Below, in pieces: positions 50,171 to 57,944 of a stretch of DNA of 64,000 nt. The stretch is from Pusillibacter faecalis (GTDB taxonomy: Bacteria > Bacillota > Clostridia > Oscillospirales > Oscillospiraceae), in contig NZ_AP023420.1 in assembly GCF_018408705.1 (NCBI RefSeq), positions 1,922,001-1,986,000 on the forward strand, in the 5' to 3' direction. The notes under the pieces are model-generated. The model did no database searches and was not told the DNA's origin. It saw only the letters and a list, made by a program, of their open reading frames with translations. Every line of letters begins with the position of its first letter. Positions within the stretch are counted from its first letter, which is position 1. A program made the position numbers and the translations under genes.

Positions 50171-51163
50171 TTACTTCAGCTTTCCAGCCACTTCCCGGAG
50201 CAGGGACTCCGACGGGTTTTTCCGATCTGCCGTGGAGACCTCGGCAATGAGCTTCAGCAGGCTCACATTCTCCTCTTCGGCCACCCTTTTGAACATGGGC
50301 AGGAAGTTGGAATGACAGCCGGACAGACCCAGCATCAGGTCCGTGGGATTTACCGCCACATGGTAGTTGTACGCTTTCATGATGGGGATCAGCTCCCGGT
50401 CCAGATAATCCAGCAAGGCGTAGAGGTCTACCTCAGGTAGATACCCCTCCTTTTTCAGCGTGGCGGCAGCCAGCTCTGTGGCACAGTTACCAGCGGATCG
50501 GGCCATGCCTAGTAGACCGCAGTCGATCTCGTCTGCTCCGGCGGCTACCGCTGCCAGCGCATTGGCCTGAGAAAGACCCAGGTTGCTGTGACCGTGGAAG
50601 CCCACAGGGATGCTTAAGGAGACCTTGAGGGCTTTTGTGTAAGCGGCGGCCTCGGCAGGGAACATGGTGCCTGCAGAGTCCATGATGGTAATCTTGTCCA
50701 CGCCGGCGGCCTGGAGCATCTTTGCCTCATCGGCCAGCTCTGCAGGGGTGGAGACATAGGCTTTCATCAAAGAGTAGCGGCAGGTAAGGCCGGCGGCCTT
50801 AACCATCTTCACTGCGGCCACGGAACTCTCGCCGTCTCCGGCGTTGGCGCCCACCCGCAGGAAGCTGAGCCCTGCTTCGGCGGCTTTTTGAATTTTTTCT
50901 GCCTTGGCGCACTTAGACAGCAGGAACATCCCGATGCGGCCCCGGGACAAGTAGGGCTGGAGGAGCTGAAAATACTCCTCATCGGATGGCGCCTTGTCAG
51001 CCCCCAGCTGGTCGTATGCTCCCAGGCCTTTGCAGTTGCCCAACTCGATGTCCCGGATGCCGGCAGCCAGCAGGCCTTCTATGATGCTCGTGGTCAGCTC
51101 CAGAGAAAAGCCGTGCCCTACAACATTGCCGCCATCCCGGAGGGTGTTGTCAAATAGATTCAT
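50171..51163 (-). CDS. HMGL-family aldolase, 4-hydroxy-2-oxovalerate aldolase-like
   Basis: The 330-residue TIM-barrel protein begins NLFDNTLRDGGNVVGHGFSL, matching the metal-binding D-x-TLRDG motif, and has GFHGHSNLGLSQANALAAVA near residue 193 with the two metal His residues. The LRDGG form and length fit the DmpG/MhpE group, which splits 4-hydroxy-2-oxo acids into pyruvate and aldehydes, rather than isopropylmalate synthases. No aldehyde dehydrogenase partner is adjacent. It follows a dead TRAP permease by 20 bases on the same strand, so it may be a relic operon or a transferred part of cluster B. Ribosome binding site is weak. Confidence 0.82.
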   Translation of the reverse strand: MNLFDNTLRDGGNVVGHGFSLELTTSIIEGLLAAGIRDIELGNCKGLGAYDQLGADKAPSDEEYFQLLQPYLSRGRIGMFLLSKCAKAEKIQKAAEAGLSFLRVGANAGDGESSVAAVKMVKAAGLTCRYSLMKAYVSTPAELADEAKMLQAAGVDKITIMDSAGTMFPAEAAAYTKALKVSLSIPVGFHGHSNLGLSQANALAAVAAGADEIDCGLLGMARSAGNCATELAAATLKKEGYLPEVDLYALLDYLDRELIPIMKAYNYHVAVNPTDLMLGLSGCHSNFLPMFKRVAEEENVSLLKLIAEVSTADRKNPSESLLREVAGKLK

Positions 51164-51183
51164 AGAAATTTCTTCTTCGCAGG

Positions 51184-52245
51184 TTATTCCATCAAATTGG
51201 GCAGGAATGTGACAACTTCCGGCAAGAAAATAACAATGACCGCCACTAGAATCTCAACCAGAATAAAAGGCAATACCTCTTTCGCCACTCCGACGAAAGG
51301 CCGGTTGGACAAACTGCAACTGACAAACAGACAAGGGCCGAAGGGTGGAGATGCGATTCCAATGCACATCACAAATACCACAAAAAAGCCAAAGAAAATA
51401 GGATCAATTCCATACAACAGAGCTACTGGGTGCAGGATCGGTGCCACAATGATCACCACAGAGAGCGCCTCCATGAACATGCCGGCAATCAGCAAGATTA
51501 CCAGAGTTAGGAACAGAAATACCAGAGAGGAAGAGGACACAGACTGAATAGCCTCAGCCAGAATAGTGGGCACATTATAGTAAGTCACGATCCAGCCAAA
51601 CAGTTGGGCCGTCGTCACCATGATGGAGATTACGACTGTTTGTACCGCACTTTTTTTGAAGATATCCCAGAGCTGGCGAAGGGAGATGCTGCGGTAAACA
51701 AAGAGGGCAACGAAAATGCCGTAGACTGCGGCGATGGCCGCTGCCTCAGTGGCTGTTCAGATGCCAAAGTAGATCGTTACTAGGATGATCACCGGCATCA
51801 GCAGCGCCAGGAAGGAATCACGCACACTGTCCCACAGCTTTCGCCAGGAGAAAGCCACACTTTCCGTGGGCATGTCCCGGCGCTTGGCAATAATGTAGAC
51901 CATAAGACAAAGAAGCAGACAAGTGAGAATTCCCGGTACCACACCGGACATCAGCAGCTTGGTGATGGACTCGCCAGTGGCGACACCATAAAAGATCATC
52001 ATCAGGCTGGGCGGGATCACTGGTCCCAGTGTGCCGCCAATAGCTTGCACAGCTGCGGCGAAATCCTTGGGATAGCCTCGCTTTTCCATCTCAGGATACA
52101 TGAGGCCGCCAATGGCTGCCGTTGTTGCCGTAGCGGAGCCGGAGAGGGCCGCAAAGCAGGAGAGGGAGAGAGCCCATGCAATGGGCACTCCGATCAGCAT
52201 GAAAGCCAAGAGGCTGACCAGCAAAATAATAGGAGTTAATTCCAT
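51184..52245 (-). pseudogene. TRAP large permease (DctM), inactivated
   Basis: Two same-frame pieces make a DctM. The first (MELTPIILLVSLLAFMLIGV) jumps from SLSCFA directly to ALSGSATATTAAIGGLMYPE, so about 65 residues including the first IPFFILAG repeat are missing. At 51757-51759 an in-frame TGA stands inside the conserved GI-F-TATEAA motif, where an amino acid is expected. After it the frame continues TATEAAAIAAVYGIFVALFV to a normal C-terminus ending PNLME. No dctP or dctQ is present. An intact protein would be about 425 residues. Two independent lesions make sequencing error unlikely. Confidence 0.85.
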
Positions 52246-52334
52246 ATGATTATTTCTATTAAGAACGCTGTAAATACAAGGCTTTTCGGAGCCTACGAAC
52301 CACAAAAAATAATATTTGATCTATCATATTACAC

Positions 52335-52370
52335 AAAAAGCCGTCCGGCGTTCAAACCGGGCGGCTTTTT
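52335..52370. terminator. Bidirectional terminator
   Basis: AAAAAGCCG, T, CCGG pairs with CCGG, G, CGGCTTTTT around an eight-base loop. It lies upstream of the dctM pseudogene and left of the integrase remnant. Confidence 0.75.
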
Positions 52371-52459
52371 TGCGTGGATAGACCGGAAGGAGGTGAAAAA
52401 ATAATTGCAGAAATTTAACCCGCAAAATTGTGCAATTTTCACGAAAAAGAGGTTGGTGA

Positions 52460-52692
52460 ATGGAAGATGAAAAATTGAACACAGGCCCCGGTGAGGAGAA
52501 GCTCCCGGAGGCTCCCGCTCCTGTTACGGCTGACGGGCCCCAGGCTCCCGCTCCCGAACAGGCCGCTGTTTCCACACCCCAGCAAGAGGGGCCTGACCAG
52601 CCCGGGCCGAGGTAGAAAAAGAGGAGGCGGCAAAAGAGGCGGAGGAGAAAACGCAGGAGGAACCTCCCGCCGCTGGGGACGGCGAACCGTAA
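52460..52692 (+). pseudogene. Acidic Pro/Glu-rich mobile-element protein, frameshifted
   Basis: After AGAGGTTGGTGA an ATG opens EDEKLNTGPGEEKLPEAPAP and runs 51 codons to a stop. A shift of one base restores EVEKEEAAKEAEEKTQEEPP and a proper end at 52692, just before the integrase. Such low-complexity acidic proteins are common directly upstream of integrases in clostridial elements. The one-base loss near 52613 is the simplest explanation. Confidence 0.6.
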
Positions 52693-52696
52693 AAGA

Positions 52697-53565
52697 ATGG
52701 CCTGGCAGCGAGCGTATCTTGACAACGTCAAAGCATCTACAGTATATCTCTACCAGACAAATATTAAGCTATATATCGCCCCTCATTTGGGCTCACTCAA
52801 ACTGGAAGCATTGACGCCTCTTATTGTGCAACGGTTCTATAATGACCTTCTGCATCCTGAAAAAGAAGACTCACGTCCTTTACCGCCCAAAACAATAAAG
52901 AATATCCATGGGGTATTCTATAAGGTACTCCAGCAGGCAGTTCAATTGGGGATTTGAGGGTCAATCCTTCAGATGCCTGCTGCCCCGTGTAGAAAAGAAG
53001 AATATCCACCCATTGGATGAAGCGCAGATCGCCAAGTTCCTAAAAGCCATCCAAGGCCACCTCCACGAGTATCTGTATCAGACTGCGCTGTTTATGGGCC
53101 TTCGACAAGGTGAGGTACTCGGACTGACATGGGATTGAGTTGCCTTCAAACATGAAACGATCCGGGTTAAACAGCAACTCCGGCGGAAGCAGCAAAAAGG
53201 CGGCGAATACTATATTTCGCCGCCCAAGAACAACAAGGCCAGAGTTGTTACTATCGCTCCCACGGGTAATCGGCATCTTGCGCAAGCAGAAGGCAAAACA
53301 GACAAAGATGCAGCTTTTAGCCGGCTCGTGCTGGAGTAATGAGCATGATCTGATATTTACTAACGGGCTGGGAGGGGTTCTGTCCTATCGGACAGTCTAT
53401 GACTGTTTCAAACAAATCGTGGAGAAGATAGGGACGGCGTCCTCAAGATTTCATGATCTTCGCCACCATTACACAGTTGTGGCGCTCCAGAGCGGGGACG
53501 ACATGAAAACAATGCAGGAAAATTTGGGACACCATGCCGCCGCATTTACCTTTCAGGACAGCAAA
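52697..53565 (+). pseudogene. Tyrosine recombinase (integrase), multiply frameshifted and truncated
   Basis: Pieces in different frames add up to an integrase lacking its N-terminal arm-binding domain: core-binding domain ASTVYLYQTNIKLYIAPHLG and PKTIKNIHGVFYKVLQQAVQ, a stop, then LPRVEKKNIHPLDEAQIAKF with the box I Arg in MGLRQGEVLGLTWD, a stop, a damaged middle, then YRTVYDCFKQIVEKIG and FHDLRHHYTVVALQSGDDMK with the box II Arg. The sequence ends at LGHHAAAFTF, before the catalytic Tyr, and runs into the tRNA-Val terminator. It is related to, but clearly different from, the remnant at 38036. Integration next to tRNA-Val is implied. Confidence 0.85.
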
Positions 53566-53597
53566 AATCCCTTGAAACCGTTGAGTTTCAAGGGATT
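53566..53597 (-). terminator. Terminator of tRNA-Val
   Basis: A perfect 13-bp stem AATCCCTTGAAAC with its complement and a six-base loop, five bases after the tRNA 3' end on the minus strand, ending TTT. Confidence 0.85.
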
Positions 53598-53602
53598 AAT
53601 GA

Positions 53603-53679
53603 TGGTGGACGATACAGGACTCGAACCTGTGACCCCCTGCACGTCAAGCAGGTGCTCTAGCCAGCTGAGCTAATCGTCC
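53603..53679 (-). tRNA. tRNA-Val (anticodon GAC)
   Basis: The 77-base gene has a GGACGAT/ATCGTCC acceptor stem, CCTGC/GCAGG anticodon stem with loop TTGACGT, GGTTCGAGTCC T-arm and encoded CCA. It is flanked at its 3' side by a dead integrase, so it was probably the element's attachment site. Confidence 0.96.
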
Positions 53680-53792
53680 GAAGCGGAACGAATATAGAAT
53701 ACACGACATTGCTGCATTTGTCAACACATTTCTTGCGCCTTTCCTAATTTTTTGTTATACTGATTCCCAAATATATGGGAGGAACAACGCTT

Positions 53793-54527
53793 ATGAGACG
53801 AGTTGCACTGGTGACTGGGGCATCCCGCGGGATTGGCCGCGGGATTGCACTGGAGCTGGCCCGAGAGGGCTGGGATGTCTGCGTCAACTACATCCAGCAT
53901 CAAGAGGCTGCGGAATCGACTGTGAGGGATATCCAAGCTCTGGGGCAGAATGCCGTGGCAATGCAAGCCGATGTAGCGGACGGAGAGGCCGTGGCGAAGA
54001 TGGTGAGCCAGGCGGCGGCGGAGCTGGCACCAATCTCTCTGCTGGTTAACAACGCTGGCATCGCCGGGCAGATGCAGTTTCAGGATATCTCCGATGAGCA
54101 GTGGAACCGCTATCTGGCGGTGAACCTGAGTGGCGCCCGGAATACCATTCGGGCAGTGCTGCCTCACATGCTCACAGAAAAGAGCGGCTGTATCATCAAT
54201 ATCTCTTCCATCTGGGGACTGCGCGGCGCCAGCTGTGAGGCGGCCTATGCCTGCACGAAGGCGGCCTTGATCGGGCTGACCCGCTCTCTGGCGCTGGAGC
54301 TGGCGCCCTCTCAGATTCGGGTGAACTGTGTGGCGCCGGGGGTGATCGAAACGGATATGCTGGAGGCGCTGGGGGACGAGGTCAAGGCGATGCTGGTGGA
54401 ACAGACCCCCCTGGGACGGCTGGGCACGCCGGAGGATATCGCTTACGCCGTCGCATTCCTGGCTTCGAAACGGGCCTCTTTCATCACAGGACAGGTACTG
54501 GGAGCCGAGGGCGGGTTCATTGTCTGA
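53793..54527 (+). CDS. SDR-family oxidoreductase (3-oxoacyl-ACP reductase FabG-like)
   Basis: The 244-residue protein is a classical short-chain dehydrogenase: VALVTGASRGIGRGIALEL (TGxxxGIG cofactor motif), LLVNNAGIAGQ (NNAG), the catalytic Ser in INISSIWG, Tyr and Lys in AYACTKAALIG, and GQVLGAEGGFIV at the end. It should reduce a 3-oxo thioester or other ketone with NAD(P)H. Start is nine bases after GGGAGGA. It stands alone between tRNA-Val and the S24 regulator, away from fatty-acid synthesis genes, so the natural substrate is open. Confidence 0.92.
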   Translation: MRRVALVTGASRGIGRGIALELAREGWDVCVNYIQHQEAAESTVRDIQALGQNAVAMQADVADGEAVAKMVSQAAAELAPISLLVNNAGIAGQMQFQDISDEQWNRYLAVNLSGARNTIRAVLPHMLTEKSGCIINISSIWGLRGASCEAAYACTKAALIGLTRSLALELAPSQIRVNCVAPGVIETDMLEALGDEVKAMLVEQTPLGRLGTPEDIAYAVAFLASKRASFITGQVLGAEGGFIV

Positions 54528-54542
54528 GGTCACTCCGAGGAG

Positions 54543-54571
54543 AAAAAGCGCGGACAGTGTCCGCGCTTTTT
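54543..54571. terminator. Bidirectional terminator between SDR and S24 regulator genes
   Basis: A perfect 13-bp stem AAAAAGCGCGGAC with its complement, three-base loop, flanked by T and A runs. Its right edge touches the S24 regulator's stop codon. Confidence 0.88.
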
Positions 54572-55323
54572 TACACTTTCCCAGGCAGGGGAAGCGTGTG
54601 TATCATCACCCGTCCCATACAGATCAGGCTCCGGCCGCCATCCGGCATCAGCAGAATGTCTGCGTCCGACCGGGCCCGGTTTAAAGAAAACAGGTACACA
54701 ATTCCCACTGGGTCCTTGTAGTACTGCTTGCAAAACATTTCGCCATCCACACAGAAAATGCCAACATCCCCGGGAGCCAAAGGGTCCCGGTTCACATAGA
54801 CCACCGCGCCGTCCGGAATATAAGGGGACATAGAATCCCCTTGGATGCGGACAGCAAACTCCGCCGCTTGAGGTACATCGTCCTCTACCGGGATGCTGTC
54901 AAAGTCCTCGCCAAAGACCGGAGCCGCATAACCGGCCGCCGCTGGACTGCGGTAAAGGGGAATCAGGCGGGACTCCTGCTGGGGGCGGCTGACCTCCAAA
55001 TCATCCCGATAGGCACACAGGGCGTCCACCACAGACCGTACGGTTTCCCTGCCTTTGGGAGAGAGACCTCGGTATTGCTCGAAAAGCCGCCGTTCACTCT
55101 GGGAGAGCACGTGACCTCCGCCTTGAAAGCTGTCCTGAAACAGGGTATTGGGGTCTGTTCCCAGACAGTCAAACAGCCGAAGGAGAATATCCTCCTTCGG
55201 AAAGCTGATCCCGGCCTCGTAGTTGCCAATGGTGGATTGTGAGACCCCTATCTGACGTGCCAAGGCCAGTTGGGAAATCCCCAGCTCTTCCCGGCAGGCC
55301 TGCATCCGTTTTCCAAAGCTCAT
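54571..55323 (-). CDS. LexA-like repressor: XRE HTH plus S24 peptidase domain
   Basis: The 250-residue protein joins a Cro/cI-type helix-turn-helix (ISQLALARQIGVSQSTIGNY, then EAGISFPK) to a C-terminal S24 domain with the nucleophile Ser in IQGDSMSPYIPDGAVV and the base Lys in EMFCKQYYKD. Such repressors (cI, ImmR, HdiR) cut themselves when stimulated by RecA, releasing their targets. ATG 55323 lies seven to nine bases after GGGAGGA. Three AAACAAG/CTTGTTT-type inverted repeats lie upstream. It looks like the surviving regulator of a phage or conjugative element, or a domesticated stress regulator. Confidence 0.9.
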   Translation of the reverse strand: MSFGKRMQACREELGISQLALARQIGVSQSTIGNYEAGISFPKEDILLRLFDCLGTDPNTLFQDSFQGGGHVLSQSERRLFEQYRGLSPKGRETVRSVVDALCAYRDDLEVSRPQQESRLIPLYRSPAAAGYAAPVFGEDFDSIPVEDDVPQAAEFAVRIQGDSMSPYIPDGAVVYVNRDPLAPGDVGIFCVDGEMFCKQYYKDPVGIVYLFSLNRARSDADILLMPDGGRSLICMGRVMIHTLPLPGKV

Positions 55324-55350
55324 GGTGCTTCCTCCCCTCTCGATATCTCT

Positions 55351-55496
55351 ATCATAGTAAATTGAAATGGTTGTGTCAATAAAATTAAACAAGAAACTTG
55401 TTTAACTCCTCTTGACACAGTCGAACATATGTGCTATTATCAAAACAACAAACAAGAATTCTGTTTATAATTTAAGATCAAACAAGTATCTTGTTT
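55351..55496. promoter_or_regulatory. Back-to-back promoters with three operator-like repeats
   Basis: Leftward: TTGACA (55374-55379), 17 bp, TATGAT (55351-55356), for the S24 gene. Rightward: TTGACA (55412-55417), 17 bp, TATTAT (55435-55440). Operators: a 21-bp perfect inverted repeat with AAACAAG and CTTGTTT arms 3 bp apart lies between the -35s (55385-55405); a degenerate copy at 55450-55466; a third with the same arms and spacing at 55480-55496. Confidence 0.78.
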
Positions 55497-55530
55497 TGAT
55501 TGGTTATCGAAAAACTCAAAATAGACATGT

Positions 55531-56649
55531 TTACAGCCAACAGCTGACTGCCAACAAAATAAACAGCAGGATCAGATTGGAAAGTGTGAACCAGAGCAGA
55601 TAGCGCCCGCCCTGTCCCGGATACTCCCGTGCCACCATCTTATAGGAGATCAGGCTGGCCATGGAAGCAATCAGCGTACCCAAGCCTCCCAGATTGCAGC
55701 CAACGATAAGGGGCTTCCACTGGGTGGTGAACCCGGAGAGCAGCAGCGCGGCGGGTACGTTGCTGATGACCTGACTGGTCAGCACAGCTACCAGCTCCAC
55801 GTGGCCATCGAGGAGAGAGGAGAGGAGATTCTGAAAGCCCGCAACAGCCCCCAGGTTTCCGATGAAGATGAAAAGAGCGAGAAAAGTCCCCAGGAGGGAG
55901 TAATCAATCTCTCGCAAAAGCGCCCGATCCGTGAGCAGCAAAAAGATCAAGATAACAGCTGCAATGGCCGTCGGGGAGACCAGCTTGAAGATGCCAAGCA
56001 AACAGATGATAAAGCCCAGAGTGCTCAGTGTCAGCAACCGAGGACTGTTCATCGGAACGTCCAGAGAGATCTCAGGAATGGCAACAGGACGGTGCATCAA
56101 GATCAGCGCTGTAAGCAACACGCCGGAGAGCAGGACATAGGGCAGCATATAGCCGCACAGCTCGCCAAAGCTGATGCCGGATTTTCCATATAAGTAGAGA
56201 TTCTGTGGATTACCCATCGGCGTCAGCATGCTGCCCAGGTTGGCTGCCAGAGTTTGCAGAATCACGAGGGGCACCGCCAGACGCTCCTGGGCGGCCATGC
56301 GCAGTACAATCAAGCCAAACGGTACGAAGGTAATCAGCGAGACGTCATTTGTGATCACCATGCTGCAAAAGAAGGGGAGAAAGACAAGCACCATCAGCAT
56401 CTGACGGGAGGTGGAGGTTTTTCGAAGCAGACAGCCGCCGAAAAAAACAAACAGACCGGCCCTCTGAAACCCCTTCATCACCGCCATCAGACTAAAGAGA
56501 AGCGACAGGGTGTCCCAGTCGATATACGCGAGATAGACACTGCTGGGAGGCACAGCGGCTGTAGAGACCAAAGCCAGTAAAACCGAGACGCAAAGGACGG
56601 CCTCCGCCCGAAAGAAACGGGCACAGGCTTGAAAGTGTGCAGATGTCAT
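55531..56649 (-). CDS. ArsB/NhaD/SLC13-superfamily ion transporter
   Basis: The 372-residue protein has about 10-11 helices and the ion transporter superfamily landmarks WDTLSLLFSLMAVMKGFQRA near residue 42, VITNDVSLITFVPFGLIVLR near residue 100 (the T-N-D region of ArsB/CitM-like permeases), NLGSMLTPMGNPQNLYLYGK near residue 138 and SQVISNVPAALLLSGF near residue 303, the SNVPA motif repeating the first half. It could move arsenite, Na+ or dicarboxylates; sequence alone does not decide. ATG 56649 follows GAGGGG by seven bases. No arsenic genes are nearby. Confidence 0.85.
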   Translation of the reverse strand: MTSAHFQACARFFRAEAVLCVSVLLALVSTAAVPPSSVYLAYIDWDTLSLLFSLMAVMKGFQRAGLFVFFGGCLLRKTSTSRQMLMVLVFLPFFCSMVITNDVSLITFVPFGLIVLRMAAQERLAVPLVILQTLAANLGSMLTPMGNPQNLYLYGKSGISFGELCGYMLPYVLLSGVLLTALILMHRPVAIPEISLDVPMNSPRLLTLSTLGFIICLLGIFKLVSPTAIAAVILIFLLLTDRALLREIDYSLLGTFLALFIFIGNLGAVAGFQNLLSSLLDGHVELVAVLTSQVISNVPAALLLSGFTTQWKPLIVGCNLGGLGTLIASMASLISYKMVAREYPGQGGRYLLWFTLSNLILLFILLAVSCWL

Positions 56650-56855
56650 GGGACAACCCCTCACAGAAAATAAGTTTAGAGACAGGGTGACAGCCGCTGA
56701 TCGGAGCGGTTCACAAAAGCACGTGAAAAATCGCGGACGCTGTGGCGGCCGCGACAAGAACAATATGGGCTGAGGAAGGCCAGCAGCGTCAGAGACCTAT
56801 GAGCGGGATGAGTTCAAAGGACGCGGTGGGGTTTGAACACTGTGGGATGTAAAAA

Positions 56856-56888
56856 AAGTCGGAGTAAGCAGACTGCCCACTCCGACTT
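56856..56888 (-). terminator. Terminator of the tRNA-Thr/tRNA-Tyr operon
   Basis: AAGTCGGAGT and ACTCCGACTT arms on the minus strand are followed by TTTTTTT; the first base pair overlaps the tRNA-Tyr CCA end. Confidence 0.75.
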
Positions 56889-56972
56889 GGTGGGGGAAGG
56901 TGGATTCGAACCACCGAAGTCGTAGACAACAGATTTACAGTCTGCCCCATTTGACCGCTCTGGAATTCCCCC
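56888..56972 (-). tRNA. tRNA-Tyr (anticodon GTA)
   Basis: An 85-base class II tRNA with GGGGGAA/TTCCCCC acceptor stem, anticodon loop TGTAAAT, a variable arm and encoded CCA. Confidence 0.95.
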
Positions 56973-56983
56973 GTATGAAGTTG

Positions 56984-57059
56984 TGGAGCTGGTGGACGGA
57001 TTCGAACCCCCGACCTGCTGATTACAAATCAGCTGCTCTACCAGCTGAGCTACACCAGC
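56984..57059 (-). tRNA. tRNA-Thr (anticodon TGT)
   Basis: A 76-base tRNA with GCTGGTG/CACCAGC acceptor stem, GCTGA/TCAGC anticodon stem and loop TTTGTAA, GGTTCGAATCC T-arm and encoded CCA. It is 11 bases upstream of tRNA-Tyr on the same strand. Confidence 0.95.
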
Positions 57060-57152
57060 AAGTCCCAACAGCAGGATTTATCATATCAGATGACACAGAA
57101 TTTGTCAATATGATTTTTTACTTTTTTATTTTTTTAAGAAGGAGGCATTTTT

Positions 57153-57341
57153 ATGCATCACACACGCCGCGCAAAGCGGCAGACTCCGGTGCGCTGCACA
57201 CTGTGCGGCCGGGAAATCACAGTGGGGGAGGAGTACTGGGACTGTAACGCCAGCCGGATCTGCTGGGAGTGCCTGCCGGAGTATGCCCGGCAAGAGCTGA
57301 CCTCATGCCGGGAAATTCGGGGAAGGGAGGCGGGCCTATGA
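57153..57341 (+). CDS. Small zinc-ribbon-like protein
   Basis: This 62-residue protein follows AAGGAGG by seven bases. CTLCGREITVGEEYWDCNAS then ICWECLPEYARQ give two CxxC pairs plus another Cys, a likely zinc knuckle of the treble-clef kind. It is rich in Arg. It overlaps the next gene by four bases (ATGA) and begins a three-gene cassette ending in a sigma-like protein. No family name is known to me. It might bind nucleic acid or a partner protein. Confidence 0.72.
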   Translation: MHHTRRAKRQTPVRCTLCGREITVGEEYWDCNASRICWECLPEYARQELTSCREIRGREAGL

Positions 57342-57571
57342 CACTGCTGGAAATGTCCGTCCTCTACGCCGAGAGCGCGGACAAGCTCCGAGGGCGGATT
57401 GCGCAGCTGCGGGCGGCGGAGCGGGCAGAGACGGACCCGGAGACCGCACGGAGGCTGCGCCAGCGGGCGGAGAGCCTGCGGCCCCTGCTGCGGGAGACGC
57501 GGGAGTTGGCGGTGCTGACGGCAAAATATTATGACAGGAGCTATCATAAACATGAGAAGTACACCCTTTAA
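57338..57571 (+). CDS. Small helical (coiled-coil) protein of unknown function
   Basis: The 77-residue product is almost all helix: SVLYAESADKLRGRIAQLRA followed by AERAETDPETARRLRQRAES, with heptad-like Leu/Ala spacing and many charges, suggesting a coiled coil. Its ATG lies seven bases after GGGAGG and overlaps the stop of the zinc-ribbon gene; its end overlaps the start of the sigma-like gene by 20 bases. Tight overlap on both sides points to co-regulated, stoichiometric production. Function is not recognisable. Confidence 0.68.
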   Translation: MTLLEMSVLYAESADKLRGRIAQLRAAERAETDPETARRLRQRAESLRPLLRETRELAVLTAKYYDRSYHKHEKYTL

Positions 57572-57848
57572 TACACGCAGCAGCGAATGGATCGGAGACA
57601 TGACGGTATATCTCCGAGAGACCGGGGAGGACAACTCCTTGCAGATGGAGCGTCTGCGGAGGAATCTGCGCCGGGCCAGGGAGCAGGAGCTCACACCGCG
57701 CCAGCGGCAGATGCTGGAGCTCCACTATGATCAGAGACTCTCTGTCACCGAGATTGCAAAAGAGCTGGGACTGCACCCCTCTACAGTCTCCCGCACGTTG
57801 GGACGGGCCAGGGAGCGTCTGCGCCGGTATCTGCGCTACACCCTATAA
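57552..57848 (+). CDS. Sigma-70 region 4-like HTH protein
   Basis: The 98-residue protein has a basic helical start (MRSTPFNTRSSEWIGDMTVY) and a clear region 4-type helix-turn-helix: LTPRQRQMLELHYDQRLSVT, then EIAKELGLHPSTVSRTLGRA, then RERLRRYLRY. Region 2, needed to bind core RNA polymerase and melt DNA, is missing, so it is not a complete sigma factor. YlxM-like or anti-/co-regulator functions are possible. ATG 57552 has AGGAG 11 bases upstream; ATG 57531 has none. Confidence 0.78.
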   Translation: MRSTPFNTRSSEWIGDMTVYLRETGEDNSLQMERLRRNLRRAREQELTPRQRQMLELHYDQRLSVTEIAKELGLHPSTVSRTLGRARERLRRYLRYTL

Positions 57849-57944
57849 ATTTCTCTTGTAGTTTTGCCGGAAAGTCGTATAATCAAAAATATGGGGCATT
57901 CTAATCCTGGTAGGGCATCTTTATCCTGAACGGGAGGGTCACCT

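Noticed and set aside
55412..55603. A 63-codon ORF as the product of the orphan rightward promoter
   Set aside because: Its start would lie inside the -35 box and its end is antisense to the permease gene; no binding site.
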